Positions 17,501 to 27,073 of a stretch of DNA of 64,000 nucleotides are shown piece by piece (position 1 is the first letter of the stretch; the number at the start of each line of letters is the position of its first letter). Position numbers and translations under genes: made by a program. The notes beneath the pieces are model-generated. The model saw only the letters and a list, made by a program, of their open reading frames with translations. It ran no database searches and had not been told where the DNA came from. Source of the DNA: Mycobacterium xenopi (GTDB lineage: Bacteria > Actinomycetota > Actinomycetes > Mycobacteriales > Mycobacteriaceae); contig NZ_AP022314.1 of NCBI RefSeq assembly GCF_009936235.1, forward strand, positions 2,666,001 through 2,730,000, in the 5' to 3' direction.

Positions 17501-18998
17501 CCACGGCGTCGGCAAGCGCTTCGTCGAGAGCGCCCTCGTGAACGGGTCTGATCTCGTCGAAAGCGGGCCGCAACTCCCCGAGGTAGTCAACGTCGACCGA
17601 GACCATCTTCGCCCCGGACCTGCGCGCTTCGGCCACCACGGCCGACGCCAGGGGATGATGCGAGGCCAAGATCAGCGCTTCCGCCGCACCATTGCGGTCG
17701 GTGCCGCGCGCGGGTATGCCGGGCAGCGCGTGCCAGCCCGGATCCAAGCCGGGTTGGTGAAGGAGGTGTTGGGCTCGCTGCCAGGCTGCGGTCAGCGCGC
17801 CATCGGGAACGCCGCGGACGCGCGTCACCCGCAAGTTTTCGCCACACAACACACGCGGATCGACGAGCAGGGCGTCGACCTTGTCGAGCCGACGCAAACT
17901 GTCCGGCCGCAACGGCAACACCGCGTGCTGGTCGGCCAACCCACGGCCCAGTGTCGCCGCGAACGATTCGCGTGCGGTGTACATGGCTCTGGGAGCGGCC
18001 GCGACCGCCGCGGTCGAGGCCGTGCCTGCGTTTCGGGTGAGCGCGCCGATCAGGCCGGTACCGACCGCTTGAACGAACGCAACACGCCTCGCGTGGCGTT
18101 CCGCTGGCCCGGCTGGTGGTCGCGCCGGACGCGATGGCCTGGGCACGGTTGGGCAATCCACGCACAGGGCCAGTCCCGGTTCGTGGCGGACCCATGCCCG
18201 CGCTTCAGCGCGGCCCTCCGCAGCCTTCATCACCTGCATCGTCAGCTCTACTGCCAATGACGGCGGCGACAACGTCACGACGTATGCGGCGGTGGTGGCC
18301 AGTGACATGACGGCGTCCGTCGCGGCCTGGCCGATCCGGTGTTCGAGCAGACCGCGAAGCCACGGCTGGTAGTTCGCGATCGCCGCGGCCGCCTCGACAC
18401 CGATCGGTGCACGCGGCAGCCGCAGCATGCGACCCACCAGCGCGATGCCCAAGCCGACGACGTTGGCTCCTACCAGCACCGACCTACTCGCCTGTGACAG
18501 GGCATCACCCGGCAGGCTGGCGGCCGGAGCAGACCCGTCGCCGGTGTCGGCGTTGAGCGTGGCGCAGCGGGCTTCGGCGTCGTCCACGACGCAACACAGC
18601 TCACGCGGCGTCGTGCGGTCATCCTCAATCTCGACGACGACCCGCGACAGTGCCCGGTTCAGGCGCGCCGATGTGACGCCGGGGTGTGCTCGAAGGGACT
18701 CCAGCACAACGCGTTCGCGTTGCGCCCCACCGGGAGAGCTGAGCCCACGCACCTCGATCCACGCGCGGCCGTCCCCGCGCCAACAGCGGCGGGTCGGCGT
18801 TGTACCCGCCAGCACCTTGGCGCCTTCCCACATAGGGGCCCGAACAGGCGCCGTGGCGATCTCGAACGCCGCAGACCCCACCGCCCCCGCGATTTCTGCC
18901 ACGGTCGTCGCCGTGTGCGTCAGTGCGCCGGCGAGCGCCGAAGTTGTCTGGATTCCCGTTGTGATCGCGTGCAGAGGCAAAAGCTTTGGCATAGGCAT
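14502..18998 (-). CDS. ctpH: CtpH/CtpI-type giant P-type cation ATPase
   Basis: A 1498-residue protein. The phosphorylation motif DKTGTLSEN lies near residue 945, the TGES actuator motif near 790, and the hinge GDGSNDAA near 1205. TM segments flank these, including a Pro-containing TM4 (AVPEGMPL). The long N-terminal half with extra hydrophobic segments and two HMA-like or degenerate ATPase-like regions is typical of mycobacterial CtpH and CtpI (about 1540-1630 residues). CtpH is favoured because the upstream small membrane gene matches the Rv0426c-ctpH arrangement. The transported cation is not known with certainty for this family. The C-terminus overlaps the convergent NRAMP gene by 61 bp, so the last 20 residues may be non-homologous read-on. 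Confidence 0.85.
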   Translation of the reverse strand: MPMPKLLPLHAITTGIQTTSALAGALTHTATTVAEIAGAVGSAAFEIATAPVRAPMWEGAKVLAGTTPTRRCWRGDGRAWIEVRGLSSPGGAQRERVVLESLRAHPGVTSARLNRALSRVVVEIEDDRTTPRELCCVVDDAEARCATLNADTGDGSAPAASLPGDALSQASRSVLVGANVVGLGIALVGRMLRLPRAPIGVEAAAAIANYQPWLRGLLEHRIGQAATDAVMSLATTAAYVVTLSPPSLAVELTMQVMKAAEGRAEARAWVRHEPGLALCVDCPTVPRPSRPARPPAGPAERHARRVAFVQAVGTGLIGALTRNAGTASTAAVAAAPRAMYTARESFAATLGRGLADQHAVLPLRPDSLRRLDKVDALLVDPRVLCGENLRVTRVRGVPDGALTAAWQRAQHLLHQPGLDPGWHALPGIPARGTDRNGAAEALILASHHPLASAVVAEARRSGAKMVSVDVDYLGELRPAFDEIRPVHEGALDEALADAVVRLQQAGHTVAVLSRAGAQALCFADVALGVVSNGGIAPDADLILPDLASAWQVLRALPAAREATRRGIAISAGASALGALLMVPGVRGRGPGPVTIGAAAALLSGYLLARSATRAVPPRPAPAYEWHAMSVREVRGVLPPPGPDTESPASAAGRAVTLGARIPKAFWQFADAVRAELSDPLTPVLALGSVATAMLGSPIDAVMVGTVLTGNSMLAAAQRLRAETRLNHLLAQQIPPARKVAIRPDGTRSYTQVIAERLRPGDLIEVRSNEVVPADARVVEDEDLEVDESSLTGESLPVQKQTDATPGADLADRRCMLYAGTHVVAGRGIALVTAVGADTQQRRAAELASGELPIVGLQHQLSQLTKRAFPVTASGGALISALGFLRRGNLRQALGSGIAVAVAAVPEGMPLVATLAQQASARRLSNFGALVRVPRSVEALGRVDVVCFDKTGTLSENRLRVARVKPAAGCSREDVLRCAALAVPAPNGAPHAHATDRAIVAAAAGVGGSNSSAEPDTHLPFRSGRSFSASVSGSELTVKGAPEVVLAACRDVGVDAGRTVHELAAEGLRVITVARRRLTAHQLQSVRQDPERMVELCGKGLSLTGFLGLADTPRAQAPQLLAELADRGVAIRLITGDHPVTAVAIANELGLPATAEHVITGSEWNALSRKDQERVVVERMIFARMSPENKVQIVQTLERTGRVCAMVGDGSNDAAAIRAATVGVGVVAHGSDPAHTAADVVLTDGRIESLLHAVEEGRRLWRRVQAAVSVLLGGNASQVIFAIIGSALTGNSPLNARQLLLMNVFTDALPAAALAVSIPSGPVRRAGRGPDERTLWRAVGIRGGTTATAAAAAWAMAALTGRRQRASTVALIALVATQLGQTLVESHAPLVLLTATGSLAAFIAMVSLPGVSQLLGCTPVGPLGWAQGLGPAVIATVAMAAVTRLAAGRRDSQPPAIDSWPDHQSRDHGRRTEDFDCADRQVRPASRTFTTTSTPASRR

Positions 18999-19040
18999 GG
19001 ATTCGAAAGTGGGGTTGAGCGCAAGAAGAATGGACGGTTG

Positions 19041-19442
19041 CTAGCGTGGCTGGCTGTTACGCGGTCGCTGCGTTGACGTCCGTTTAGCCTGCGATGATCG
19101 CGGCGGCTTGGATTGCGTGCGGACGGCAGTCGCCGGTGTGGCCGGGGTCGTGCGCGGCCGGTTCATCTGCCGCAACAACAATGCACCGCCGCCGACCGCC
19201 AACACCAGCGGCCATTCCACGAGGCCGCTGGCGCCGAGGCCACCTAACGTCAAAACGGCCAGCGGCATCGCGTAACCGGTGGTGCCGGTGCCGCGCCGCA
19301 CACCGGCCGCCGCTCCGGTCACGGCACCGACGACGCCGTTGACGGCAGCGCCGCCAACCGCGCCGGCGACTTTGGCGGTCGTCTCCGCTGCGCGACCCAC
19401 GGTTCGACCTAGTGTGCGCACCGTGTTGTCGACGACACCCAT
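19041..19442 (-). CDS. Small membrane protein upstream of CtpH (Rv0426c-like)
   Basis: This 133-residue protein has an N-terminal Ala/Gly/Val-rich amphipathic region (GRAAETTAKVAGAVGGAAV). Two hydrophobic segments follow near residues 55-90 (YAMPLAVLTLGGLGASG; WPLVLAVGGGALLL), then a Thr/Pro/Ser/Arg-rich cytoplasmic-looking tail. A clear AAGGAGA ribosome site precedes ATG 19442. It ends about 40 bp before the P-type ATPase start and is probably co-transcribed with it. The N-terminal repeats resemble the start of the ATPase itself (AGALTHTATTVAEIAGAVG), suggesting a shared helical element. Function unknown. Confidence 0.75.
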   Translation of the reverse strand: MGVVDNTVRTLGRTVGRAAETTAKVAGAVGGAAVNGVVGAVTGAAAGVRRGTGTTGYAMPLAVLTLGGLGASGLVEWPLVLAVGGGALLLRQMNRPRTTPATPATAVRTQSKPPRSSQAKRTSTQRPRNSQPR

Positions 19443-19629
19443 GAACTATCTCCTTGCGGGTTATCGACTGCGCGATACCGACCCGACGGATTCCCGATCA
19501 GCGAAATCCGCTGGAACACCACCTTAGGATTCGGTAAACGAACATCGAACCCCACCGAGTGAACGCATAGAAAACACATATCGTCCGGCGCTGAGTGCAT
19601 GCAGCGACACCGGAGCGGCGCAAGCGAAA

Positions 19630-21462
19630 TCAGTCGGCCTTCTTCTCGGCGACCGCCGCGCTGAGCCCTTCGGCCAGATCTTCGCGAGTCAACTCCTTGA
19701 ACCTGCGCAGCTGGTCCTCGCTGAACTCCTCGACGTCACCGGCCAGCACCGCGTCGAGGTCCTCGTCGTCGAGCCGGAAGCTGCGGTGGTCCCGCGCCTT
19801 TTCCACCACGTTGCGCACAAACCCGGCGTTGCCCAGCACGTCGATACCGCGGATCAAGTCGCCGTCCTCGGAGATGTTCTCCTCGAGATAGAACTTGGTG
19901 TAGGAGGGGCGCAACACCTCGACCGCGTCGTCGGTAACAACGTCTTCGTTTTCCCGGCCCATCAACTTGGTCAGCGCGATCAACTCGTCCGGGGTGTAGC
20001 TGTAGAACTCGATCACGGTCGAAAACCGCCGCCGCAGACCGGGATTGACCTCCAACATCCGTTCCATCGCCTTGGCGTAGCCGGCGCCGAACACCACCAG
20101 CTCGTCGCGGTGGTTCTCCATGTACAGCAGCACGGTGTTGATGATCGCGTTGCCGTACGGGTCTCCTTGGTGGTAGCCGCGCTCATGCAACGTGTGCATC
20201 TCATCGAAGAAGACCGCCCCGCCGAGCGCTTCTTCGAGCATCTCTTCGGTGTTTTTCTCCGCGTCGGCCATGTAGCGGCCCAGCAGCTTGGAACGGCTGG
20301 TTTCCACCACCATTGGTTTGCGCAGCACCCCGAGACCGCACAGCTGCTTGGTGAAAGCCCGTGCCACGGAGGTCTTTCCGGTGCCAGGCGGGCCCAACAA
20401 CAGGGTGTGACGTGAGGTCACCGGCACCGGCAGCCCCATCTTGGCGCGGGCCAAGTTCACTTTCGTCGTGGATTTGATGAGCTTGATTTCGCGCTTGGCT
20501 TTCTCCATGCCGAGCATCGCGTTGAGCTCCGCGTCGCCTTCGGCCAGATACTTCTTGGCCATCTCGGCATGGCGTGCGGCCTCGGTCTGCTCGCGGGTCG
20601 GCGCGCTGTCGGGATCCCACGGGTCGGTGCGGGCCTCGATGGTCTCCGGGTCGGTGAGGACCAGGCGATAGTTGGGGTTGTCCAACGCTTCTCGGGCCGG
20701 GGCGAACTTGGCGTCACGCGAGTACACCCGCCGCAGCAGCTCGACGGCTTCGTCTTCGCGACCCAGATGCCGCAAACACATGCCTTTGGTGTACATCGCG
20801 ACGTTGGCGGCCCCGGGCACCCGGTCGGCCTCGATGGCCTCGTCGGCGCGCCGGCAGGCCTCCTCGAACACCCCGAGTGAGGCCAGCGCGGTGGTCGCCA
20901 TCGCGGCGCCTGCGGCTTTCAGCTCGGGTTGACGCCACGGGGTCGCCGGCGGGAACTGAGCCAGCACGTCGGGCCAGCGCTTGGTGCGGAAATGCAGCAC
21001 GCCGCGCACATATCGCACCAATTCGGCGTCGAAGGGCTGGCGGGGCTGGGTTTCGTCGAGCAGCCGCGCGGCCTCGTCGTAGCGTCGGGCGTCGATGAGA
21101 GCTGCGGCGTACGCGGCGGCCAGCGAGTCCACGCTGGTGATCGCCAACCGCAGGAACAGCCCGTCGGAGACCTGGGGGCGAAACTCCAGGTCGGTCAGCC
21201 CCAGGCGGCGAATCTCCCAGCCGAATGTGTTGACCGCCGCCCAAGCGCTGGCCAGCACCTCGATGCTTTCATCACCGGCTAGCACGCGCGCCAGCCAGGC
21301 ATCACACATGCCCGGATCGATCGTGGTGGCAGTGGTGAACATCTGCAACGCCACCTGGGGATTGTGGCTAGGCTGCAGTCCGCTGACGGAAATGCCGGAC
21401 GCCAGCAGACCTGCCACCATCGCGTTGCGGGCGTCGGTGGCGGCAGCCTGCGAACTGCTCAT
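19630..21462 (-). CDS. eccA5: ESX-5 AAA+ ATPase EccA5
   Basis: A 610-residue cytosolic AAA+ ATPase of the CbxX/CfqX type. An N-terminal TPR-like helical domain covers about 1-275. The Walker A motif GPPGTGKT is near residue 358 and the Walker B motif FFDEMHT near 418, followed by sensor and arginine-finger regions. EccA proteins act with EspG in handling PE/PPE substrates, probably by releasing the chaperone. The start overlaps the end of eccE5 by four bases (ATGA), as in other ESX-5 operons. Length and order match M. tuberculosis EccA5, and the frame is intact. Confidence 0.97.
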   Translation of the reverse strand: MSSSQAAATDARNAMVAGLLASGISVSGLQPSHNPQVALQMFTTATTIDPGMCDAWLARVLAGDESIEVLASAWAAVNTFGWEIRRLGLTDLEFRPQVSDGLFLRLAITSVDSLAAAYAAALIDARRYDEAARLLDETQPRQPFDAELVRYVRGVLHFRTKRWPDVLAQFPPATPWRQPELKAAGAAMATTALASLGVFEEACRRADEAIEADRVPGAANVAMYTKGMCLRHLGREDEAVELLRRVYSRDAKFAPAREALDNPNYRLVLTDPETIEARTDPWDPDSAPTREQTEAARHAEMAKKYLAEGDAELNAMLGMEKAKREIKLIKSTTKVNLARAKMGLPVPVTSRHTLLLGPPGTGKTSVARAFTKQLCGLGVLRKPMVVETSRSKLLGRYMADAEKNTEEMLEEALGGAVFFDEMHTLHERGYHQGDPYGNAIINTVLLYMENHRDELVVFGAGYAKAMERMLEVNPGLRRRFSTVIEFYSYTPDELIALTKLMGRENEDVVTDDAVEVLRPSYTKFYLEENISEDGDLIRGIDVLGNAGFVRNVVEKARDHRSFRLDDEDLDAVLAGDVEEFSEDQLRRFKELTREDLAEGLSAAVAEKKAD

Positions 21463-22660
21463 CGGGCCGCCGCCGGGCTGGGTGACGGCGCCGGTGCCTG
21501 GCCCACCAGGACGGCGAGCTCTTCACCGTCATGCAACTCACGAGCGGGCACCACCAGCCGTGGGCGTCGCGTCGGAACCGGCATGCTGGCGCACACCGCG
21601 TCAAGCTGGCGACCGGTGAGCCGATTGAGCCCACCCCACACGCTTCGGCGAAGCCGACGGCTGCTGTGGTAGCGCACCCACGCCGACACCTCAACCCCGC
21701 CGTGGCGTGGCCTCAGCCGAACGGTCACCGCGGTGGCCTCCGTGTCCGGCAGCCACAGCCGCTCCAGCGTCTCCGAGGTGATGTCGCGTGGCGAGACCCA
21801 GAAACTGGTTACAAATTCCTTGTATCCTTCGGGCTGCTTGTATTTGAGGCGGCGTCGCCGCGGACGGACGTGGGCGGCTGCAGCCCGGCTAACACCGTGG
21901 CGTCCATGTCGTCGATCTCGCTGGAAGTCACGGGTCGCGCCGTCCAGCGCCGACCGTTGAGGTCATGGGCCAGCCGCTCGGTGGCGGCCGCCAGGGTGGC
22001 GGCCACCGAATCACGCGCCGCCACCGCGGCAACGTTGCGCTGCGGATCCATGCGCAACACCAGCCAGGTGTGATGCTCGTCCAGCGGCTGGCGAGCATCC
22101 ACCGGCCCGGTGTCGTCAACGCCCACGTCCGAGACGTCGTCCCTGCCGGAAGTGCGGCGGGTGCCGACCGACACGATGTCGATTGCGTCGAGCCGCACGT
22201 CGAACTGCCGCAGCCGCGCTGCCACCGCCTCCACCGGCAACCACGCCGGTGCCGCGTCGCGGTTGCGGTGCCTACCCGACGGCGCTTCCTCATGCCCCTC
22301 CACTGTGACCACCGCCACCAGTTGGCCCTGGTATTCGCGGATACCGACCACATCGTGGCCGAAGCGACGCTGGTGGTCGAGGGCGGGCGTGCATCCCTCG
22401 GTCAGGGTCATCTCCGGGTCGACAAACCGGTCCAGCACCCGGGCAACCAGTGCGGAGGCGAGCGGGGTTCGCCGGTAAGTGACGACCGCGACGATCGTCA
22501 CCAGCACTGCCACCCCGACACCCGTCCACCAGGCGATATGGTTGGCCTGCCACGCGTCCGGCAGATGGCTCACCAGCGCCAGCACCGCGACATCGATCAA
22601 GAACACGCCGGTGAGCCGCGGCCATGACAAGTCGAGTCCGAACCTGCGCTGCGCTCTCAT
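21459..22660 (-). CDS. eccE5: ESX-5 membrane component EccE5 (frameshifted)
   Basis: The gene starts MRAQRRFGLDLSW at 22660, overlapping the mycP5 stop (ATGA), and has two N-terminal TM segments (about residues 15-60) followed by the periplasmic EccE domain. The frame holds to about 21870 and then runs into a premature stop at 21809. The homologous continuation (KYKQPEGYKEFVTSFWVSP and onward to 21459) is in another frame. One indel between about 21858 and 21885 therefore separates the halves. EccE5 sits at the periphery of the ESX-5 membrane complex. The break is probably a sequencing error, since the downstream half keeps its coding character and the eccA5 overlap is preserved. Confidence 0.9.
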
Positions 22661-24416
22661 GGCTGCCTCCCTTGTCGCCGCATCAACACCGCGCCACCGA
22701 CCACCGCGCCAGCCACCAGCAAGGCGGCGGCCAACCCACCGGCAGCCACCCACACCGGCGTCATGTTGCGGGGCGGTGGCGGCGGGGGCGGATTCAGCGG
22801 TGCGGACAACCTCTCCGGCGGCTTCACCGGGCCGTCGGGCACATCCCAGGTCAGCGCCGCTACCGGGTCGACGATGCCATAGCCGACCTGGTTGTCCACG
22901 CCCCGGGCCGGTGCCCTGGCGGTCCGGATCAAACGGTTGATCACCTGATGCGCCGACAGCTGCGGATATTTGGCGCGAACCAATGCCGCCACCCCGGACA
23001 CGATCGCCGTCGAAAAGCTGGTGCCCGACGGTACCAGCAGCGAATTCTCCGGCCCCTCAACCGCATTGACCAAGCCGTTGTCGCGGGGTGACAGGCCGAC
23101 GATGTCGGTGCCCGGCGCCGCGATCGACACCCACGGCCCTGCCACGCTCATGTTGGCCATCGGCGCGCCGGAGGAGTCCACCGCGCCCACCGCCAACACG
23201 TAGTCGCTGAACCATGATGGCGTGACGACGGTGTTCACCCCATTCCAGTCACGAGGATCGTTGGGCTGCAACGGATCAAAGACCGGATTCTGCTTGCAGT
23301 CCTTTTTGCTGGTGTCGCCGGCGGCAGTGACGATGACGGCGTCTTTGTCGACCGCCGCGTAACGGACTGCGGCGCCGAGATCGGCTTGGTCCAGAACGTT
23401 ACGCACGCTCATGCATGTCACGTCGGAGATGTTGATCACCGAGGCGCCCATGTTGGCGGCATGCACGATCGCGCGGGCCATGGTGCGAATGCCGTCGGAT
23501 TTTTGTCGTGTCTGCGGGTCCTCGTCGCCCCCGAATGGCTCCTTGGCGGTGAACGCCTGGCTGGACTGGCGAATCGAAATCACCTCGACATCAGGGGCTA
23601 TCCCGTTGAACGCATCGGGGGCCGCGGGCGGTGGTGGAGGCGGGGCCGGCTCGCGGGGTTGCGTGCGGTCCGCGACGACGATCCGCCGGCCGCCGGAATA
23701 GCTTGGCGCCGTTACGCTTCCATGCCCACGATTAACCGCGCCCGGTGCTTTCGGGGGTGGGGGCAGCCACGGCAACGCCGGCTGCTGAGCGGGAGCCTCC
23801 TCCGGAGGCGGGGCCGGCACCATGGTGATGGTCTGCGGCGGCGGCGGAGGTACCGACATGGTGATCGTCTGCGGCGGCGGAGGTGGTGGTGGCGGCTCGT
23901 TGGTGGGCACAGGCAGGGGCCGGCGGGCCGGCGCCTCGGCCGCCGCGCCGGTTGCCGGGGCCGCGGCAATCATCGACGCCACCATGGTGCCGTGGGCGTC
24001 GCAGTCGGATAACCCGTCACCTCCGGCCATCACATAGTCGCCACCCGGAGTCAGGTGCGGCAGCCGGGGGTGCGGTGTCACTCCGGTGTCGATGACGGCC
24101 ACCTTGACGCCGCCGCCGCGGCCGAACTGCCACGCCTCGGGCAGGTTCAGCATGTCCATGTATTTCGGCTGCACCCGAAAGTCGCTGCCCGGCAACACCC
24201 CTACCTCGGTGCAGTAGGAGCTCTGCCGCATCGGTTGGGCAGGTCCCGGCGGACCGTCAGGCGGCAGCGCCCCCCGGATCGACCACGGGGGGGAGCGATC
24301 GCCGCGGCCGACGGTGATCCGGCCAGGGCACCCGTGGCCACCAGCAGCGTGGTTGCGGTTACCCCGACCGCTCGGCCACACCAGCGCCGACCCTTACCGG
24401 TAACGGATCGCTTCAT
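22657..24416 (-). CDS. mycP5: ESX-5 mycosin protease MycP5 (two compensating-type indels near N-terminus)
   Basis: A membrane-anchored subtilisin-like serine protease. The catalytic triad is Asp in AVIDTGV, His in DAHGTMV and Ser in SGTSFS. A long Pro-rich insertion loop (residues about 160-260) and a C-terminal TM anchor (WVAAGGLAAALLVAGA) are present. The true start is MKRSVTGKGRRWCGRAVG at 24416, whose signal peptide ends near SPSAAA. The mature part is in a different frame. The switch is explained by an extra C in a C7 run and an extra G in a G6 run between about 24270 and 24295. Removing both restores a sequence like VVDPGALPPDG. It overlaps eccD5 by 23 bp and eccE5 by 4 bp. MycP5 stabilises the ESX-5 membrane complex. 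Confidence 0.92.
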
Positions 24417-25902
24417 AGACGTTCATCAGCCACAGCGCCAGCGGGAAAATCGGCATCAGGCACAGGTATTCGATCCACTCCACGATCTTGCGGAACAACG
24501 GGCTGTAGATGGTGTTCGGCACCACCGCCGCCGCGGTCAAACCGGCCGCGGGAAGCAACACGAGTACTGCCACGCCGGCCGAAAGCACGGCGGGTGACCC
24601 CGACACCAACACATACCGCACCGCGACGGCAGCGATAGTCAGTACCGCAGTCGCTGCCAGAGTTATTGCCTGCCAACGGTCTACATATGAGCGGCCGCGC
24701 AGGATCAGGAACCCGAACGTGAACGCGGCCAACAGCAGCGGCAGCCAGCGCCGCCCGGCGTGCGGATCACACAGGCCGGCAAGGCACACCACGGTCAGCA
24801 CGCCGAGCCCGACCAGCAGCCCGGTCAAAAACGATCGGGCTCGCTCGGCGCGCAACAGCACATCGCGCACCGAGGCGGGGCCTTCCAAGGTGGGCTGCCC
24901 GCCACCGGAAACGACCACGGTGGTCGGCAGGTCTGGTCGCGCCTCGAACACCCACCGGCTGGTGGCCGACGGGAACACCGGCAGCCGGATCCCCGACAGC
25001 CAGCGCGACAGCGCCGGGGCGCCGTGGTACATCAGCACACAGGCCAGCAGCACGCAGGTCAGCAGCGTCACCGCGCTGGTCAGCAGCACCATCCGGGCAA
25101 GACCGGCGGCTGTCGCGGCGGCGCACAACGTCACCAGCGCCGTGTAGACACCCAATCGGCGGCCGGTGAACCGCATGACCAGCATCGCGGCGACACCGAA
25201 CACCCCGAAGCCCAGCACCGCGTGCGGCGCGCCAACCGGTCCCGGGGCGGTGGCGGCGATCGCCACAGCCAGGGGCACCAGGCCGCTCAGCAGCAGGATG
25301 TCGCCGACCCGGCGATCCGGCACGGTTTTTGACCGGGCCAGGATCATCGTTGCCACCGTCAACACCAGCACCGCGATCACGGCCGCAAACGGTGCAGGCA
25401 GCCACGATTCGTGCTGCCAACGCCACCAGCCCAGCAGGGCACTGCCCAACAGCACACCGACCGCCACCATCGTGGCGCCGACCTGCACCGCAACCACCGG
25501 GTCGATCGGGGCGAAACGCTTGCTGAGGTTGGTTGCCACCGCCGTCGAGATGTGCTCGATCACCTCGGAACGGTGTTCGGTGTCTTCAAGGAATTTCAGC
25601 CACAACCGGTCGCCGTCGTAGACCTCTTGTTCGGTCAGCGACAGGTTTGGTCGCAATGGCGTGCCGTCGACCAGGCACAGCATCCAGCGGCCGCGACCCT
25701 TGGCCTCCAGCGGCGCTACCCCCAGCTCGCGCAAGCGGGTGTTGACCACCTTCAGCAACGGGTCGATCATCACCGATATCGGGGCGTGGGCGTCCAGCAC
25801 CACGGCGATCTGCACATCGGCGGCCATGATGGCCACCACCGCCGCCTGAGGCGAGGCGATTGCTTCGGCGCCAGGCTGCGGCGCTTCAACTATCGCTGTC
25901 AT
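24394..25902 (-). CDS. eccD5: ESX-5 membrane channel component EccD5
   Basis: A 502-residue protein. The N-terminal ubiquitin-like domain covers about 1-110 (VQIAVVLDAHAPISVMIDP; LWLKFLEDT). About 11 TM helices follow and the chain ends in LWLMNVYEAIRYR. EccD forms the central vestibule of the type VII membrane complex. Length matches M. tuberculosis EccD5 (503). The gene follows espG5 after 172 bp and overlaps mycP5 by 23 bp. The frame is intact. Confidence 0.97.
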   Translation of the reverse strand: MTAIVEAPQPGAEAIASPQAAVVAIMAADVQIAVVLDAHAPISVMIDPLLKVVNTRLRELGVAPLEAKGRGRWMLCLVDGTPLRPNLSLTEQEVYDGDRLWLKFLEDTEHRSEVIEHISTAVATNLSKRFAPIDPVVAVQVGATMVAVGVLLGSALLGWWRWQHESWLPAPFAAVIAVLVLTVATMILARSKTVPDRRVGDILLLSGLVPLAVAIAATAPGPVGAPHAVLGFGVFGVAAMLVMRFTGRRLGVYTALVTLCAAATAAGLARMVLLTSAVTLLTCVLLACVLMYHGAPALSRWLSGIRLPVFPSATSRWVFEARPDLPTTVVVSGGGQPTLEGPASVRDVLLRAERARSFLTGLLVGLGVLTVVCLAGLCDPHAGRRWLPLLLAAFTFGFLILRGRSYVDRWQAITLAATAVLTIAAVAVRYVLVSGSPAVLSAGVAVLVLLPAAGLTAAAVVPNTIYSPLFRKIVEWIEYLCLMPIFPLALWLMNVYEAIRYR

Positions 25903-26074
25903 CGCTTCGCAGCCCGGTCAATAAATAGTGAATCCATCTGCTTCGCCTCGCAATTTCTAATTAGTCGTGCCGGGTCCGGTCATCGAGCCAATTCTAGGGT
26001 ATTTTGCTGAGTCTGCATCTCGACCGAATACGTAAGTGAAAGTTGTTGGCATGTCGCATATTCGACGTGTGTTG
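25903..26074 (-). promoter_or_regulatory. espG5-eccD5 spacer with possible internal promoter
   Basis: This 172-bp gap is the longest among espG5, eccD5, mycP5, eccE5 and eccA5, and is AT-richer than its surroundings. On the minus strand TTGCGA is followed by 17 nt and CACTAT, about 40 bp before eccD5. That could be a sigma-A promoter driving eccD5-mycP5-eccE5-eccA5. No terminator hairpin was identified. Confidence 0.3.
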
Positions 26075-26986
26075 TTAAACTCTTCGATGCGTTTTCCACT
26101 CCCCGAAGGGAAGGGTTTCTAAAACGGTCTTCACCCCTACCTGCACCAGTTGCGGAGTGGCGGGGCAGATTGCCAGCCACGTTTCACCCGAGCCGGCGGT
26201 GCGGGCCTGTTGGTAGAGCGCGATACGACCGCCCGACCCGTCTTTGAGTGACAACACCGATGCGCTGGGACCCTTGGCGTCGTCGCGGTACTGGCGTGCG
26301 TAGACCGCAGCTTCGGCCTGAGGATCCGCCAGCGCCTGCCCGAGTGCGGCCACTGTGGCGGCGCTGATGCCCAGCCGTCGCAGATCCCCGCCGGAGAAGA
26401 CGTTGAACCCGGCGTTCTGCCACGCCTTGGTGGCTTCCAGCATTTCGTCCAGCGGCACGTTGACCGCGTTGATCTGCGCCGGTTCGGCGTGGTGAATGGA
26501 CTCGAGCCCGTCGAACACCAGCGCCGCGATCGACGGGGTGTCGGTGATTGCCACGTCGTCGATGGTGATTTCGTCGGCGACCCGCACCGCCGACACCCAA
26601 TGCGTTCCGCGGCGTGCCAGCACCACACGGAACTCGTTGTCGGGGATGTCGCGGGAGCCGACCGGCTGCTCCTGTCCCTCCTCTGGTTCGATGACGCCGT
26701 AGCGCAGCTTGCCCCGCGACAGCAGCGCGATGACCTCCAGATCAGGCGCGGCCAGCACCCGCATCCGCTCGGCCACTTGGTCGTTGACTTTGTCTTCGAC
26801 GACGATGCCTTGTTCGCGCATCACCTCCATGCCGGGGTGCTCGTTGAGCCAGTCCATGGACTCGGTGGACACGAACGGCCGGCACCGCAGTTCGGGTGCG
26901 ACGTGGCGGATGTCGAGCAACGCCTGCAGCAACCACAAGCCCTCGACATTGACGGTGATGTCGGTACGGGTGCTCTGCTGATCCAT
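26075..26986 (-). CDS. espG5: ESX-5 PE/PPE chaperone EspG5
   Basis: A 303-residue cytosolic protein beginning MDQQSTRTDITVNVEG (ATG 26986), almost the same as M. tuberculosis EspG5. Upstream in-frame codons are rejected on that basis. EspG5 binds the tip of the PPE partner in PE-PPE dimers and keeps it soluble and directed to the ESX-5 system. The conserved C-terminal segments (NVFSGGDLRRLGISAATVA; GVKTVLETLPFGEWKTH) are complete. It lies 87 bp downstream of esxN and precedes eccD5. Confidence 0.97.
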   Translation of the reverse strand: MDQQSTRTDITVNVEGLWLLQALLDIRHVAPELRCRPFVSTESMDWLNEHPGMEVMREQGIVVEDKVNDQVAERMRVLAAPDLEVIALLSRGKLRYGVIEPEEGQEQPVGSRDIPDNEFRVVLARRGTHWVSAVRVADEITIDDVAITDTPSIAALVFDGLESIHHAEPAQINAVNVPLDEMLEATKAWQNAGFNVFSGGDLRRLGISAATVAALGQALADPQAEAAVYARQYRDDAKGPSASVLSLKDGSGGRIALYQQARTAGSGETWLAICPATPQLVQVGVKTVLETLPFGEWKTHRRV

Positions 26987-27073
26987 GGCTGCTCCCATGT
27001 TGGCGTGCTCGGACACTGCAGGACGCGGCAGCACACCGAATCATAGGTGTGCTGCCGCGCCTGCGGTTGGTTG

